The notes under the pieces: generated by a model
Seen by the model: the letters and a program-made list of their open reading frames with translations, nothing else
The model's database searches: none
What the model was told of the DNA's origin: nothing
Shown here: positions 6,669 through 6,928 of the stretch, one piece after another
How positions within the stretch are numbered: the stretch's first letter is position 1
Layout: each line of letters begins with the position of its first letter
Source of the DNA: Cyclobacteriaceae bacterium
GTDB lineage: Bacteria; Bacteroidota; Bacteroidia; Cytophagales; Cyclobacteriaceae
Reading direction: 5' to 3'
NCBI GenBank assembly: GCA_025363495.1
Contig: JANYDR010000655.1
Span: 1-6,928, forward strand
DNA length: 6,928 nucleotides
Position numbers and translations under genes: made by a program

Positions 6669-6824
6669 TTAGTGGTTAATTTTTTCCAAATATTCATTAG
6701 TAGGAAGTTGCCAGATTCCGGCTACCAGTTGCCAGGTCGCGAACGCCGGAAACCGGTATCCGGTCATTGGTAACAGTATTCGCGTTACCAAAAACTGCTC
6801 TATTAAATTCAGTATCTCTTTCAT
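6669..6824 (-). CDS. Possible 51-residue ORF between ftsQ and ftsA, largely repeat-derived
   Basis: An open frame starts with ATG at 6824, one base after the ftsQ stop (TGA-T-ATG), and runs to TAA at 6671-6669, almost filling the gap before ftsA. The product would begin MKEILNLIEQFLVTRILLP, then carry aromatic and hydrophobic residues with WQL repeated seven residues apart (TWQLVAG, IWQLPTN), and end EYLEKINH. That heptad comes from a 7-base repeat array underneath it, since three units make seven codons. The spacing allows translational coupling to ftsQ. I do not recognise the peptide. Chance opening of a repeat insertion is the simpler explanation, so this is a candidate only. Confidence 0.25.
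   Translation of the reverse strand: MKEILNLIEQFLVTRILLPMTGYRFPAFATWQLVAGIWQLPTNEYLEKINH
6706..6768 (-). repeat. Nine-unit degenerate 7-base array in the ftsQ-ftsA gap
   Basis: Read on the - strand, 63 bases divide exactly into nine heptamers. In order they include AATGACC, GGATACC, GGTTTCC, GGCGTTC, GCGACCT, GGCAACT, GGTAGCC, GGAATCT and a second exact GGCAACT. Seven start with GG and most end in CC or CT. The 7-base phase is kept without an indel across all units. It resembles, but is not identical to, the GTTGC-type heptamers after ftsZ. Confidence 0.7.
6767..6791. repeat. Perfect 8-base stem hairpin after ftsQ
   Basis: TTGGTAAC (6767-6774) and GTTACCAA (6784-6791) are perfect complements around the 9-base loop AGTATTCGC. 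It adjoins the start of the 7-base array and lies about 35 bases after the ftsQ stop. There is no U-tract on the - strand after it, so it is not an ordinary intrinsic terminator. It may affect processing of the ftsQ-ftsA message, or may simply be the edge of the repeat insertion. Confidence 0.55.
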
Positions 6825-6825
6825 A

Positions 6826-6928
6826 TCACTCTGCGATTACCTGTCCTTCATATTTCAAATTCACTCGTTCATATTTTGTCCATCCCTTTTGAGGAAGTAC
6901 TTCTTTATAGAACACCATCAGTTTTTTG
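6826..6928 (-). CDS. ftsQ: Cell division protein FtsQ, C-terminal end (5' partial)
   Basis: Only the last 33 codons are in the window, read from base 6927 down to the TGA at 6828-6826. The end contains VFYKEVLPQKGW and YERVNLKYEGQVIAE. This matches the pattern I recall for Bacteroidota FtsQ C-termini (a lysine-rich loop, then a Tyr-x-x-[IV]-Asn-Leu-Lys-Tyr strand and Gln-Val-[IV]). FtsQ is a bitopic membrane protein whose periplasmic POTRA and beta domains scaffold the divisome; the piece seen would be the last beta strands. Its place directly before ftsA supports the call. Confidence 0.8.
   Translation of the reverse strand, partial: KKLMVFYKEVLPQKGWTKYERVNLKYEGQVIAE

Noticed and set aside
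6687..6694. Possible ftsA promoter -7 box (AATATTTG on the - strand)
   Set aside because: The first T of TAnnTTTG is missing and there is no TTTG at 19-21 bases upstream, so it is not supported as a promoter.

Overview
The window looks like a chromosomal segment of a Gram-negative member of the Bacteroidota. Three things point there: the order ftsQ-ftsA-ftsZ; an FtsZ with a long charged linker and the C-terminal ending FLHDNVD that I associate with this phylum; and start codons without Shine-Dalgarno sequences but with A-rich leaders. One promoter candidate also fits the Bacteroidota pattern (TTTG, 19 bases, TAnnTTT-). A kdsB gene implies Kdo-containing lipopolysaccharide. I cannot fix the order; Cytophagales or a relative is a guess.

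Layout: positions 1-2036 on the + strand carry a two-gene unit, the 3' part of a long-form NfeD membrane serine protease followed 9 bases later by kdsB. A predicted membrane-anchored or exported alpha/beta hydrolase (2054-3088, - strand) converges on it with only 17 bases between the stop codons. From 3089 to 3589 there is no convincing gene. This 500-base stretch holds the hydrolase promoter candidate and a nearby dyad, a 139-base inverted-repeat element with 8-base periodic arms, an intrinsic terminator for the fts operon, and a 3' region built of degenerate 7-base repeats. The - strand then carries ftsZ (3590-5287), ftsA (5332-6636) and the last 33 codons of ftsQ (6826-6928), so transcription runs ftsQ > ftsA > ftsZ > terminator.

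How the genes work together: FtsQ, FtsA and FtsZ are the division core (periplasmic scaffold, membrane tether, cytoplasmic ring). KdsB feeds lipopolysaccharide inner-core synthesis, and NfeD is a membrane-quality protease. The hydrolase has an unknown substrate.

I see no defence system, prophage, CRISPR array, RNA gene or transposase. The genes are conserved housekeeping ones; the unexplained signal is in the non-coding DNA. Two short-period repeat families (8-base and 7-base) occupy the intergenic spaces around the fts genes. One 7-base array lies between ftsQ and ftsA, inside a 51-codon open frame that begins one base after the ftsQ stop. ftsA and ftsZ also share an identical 13-base leader sequence.
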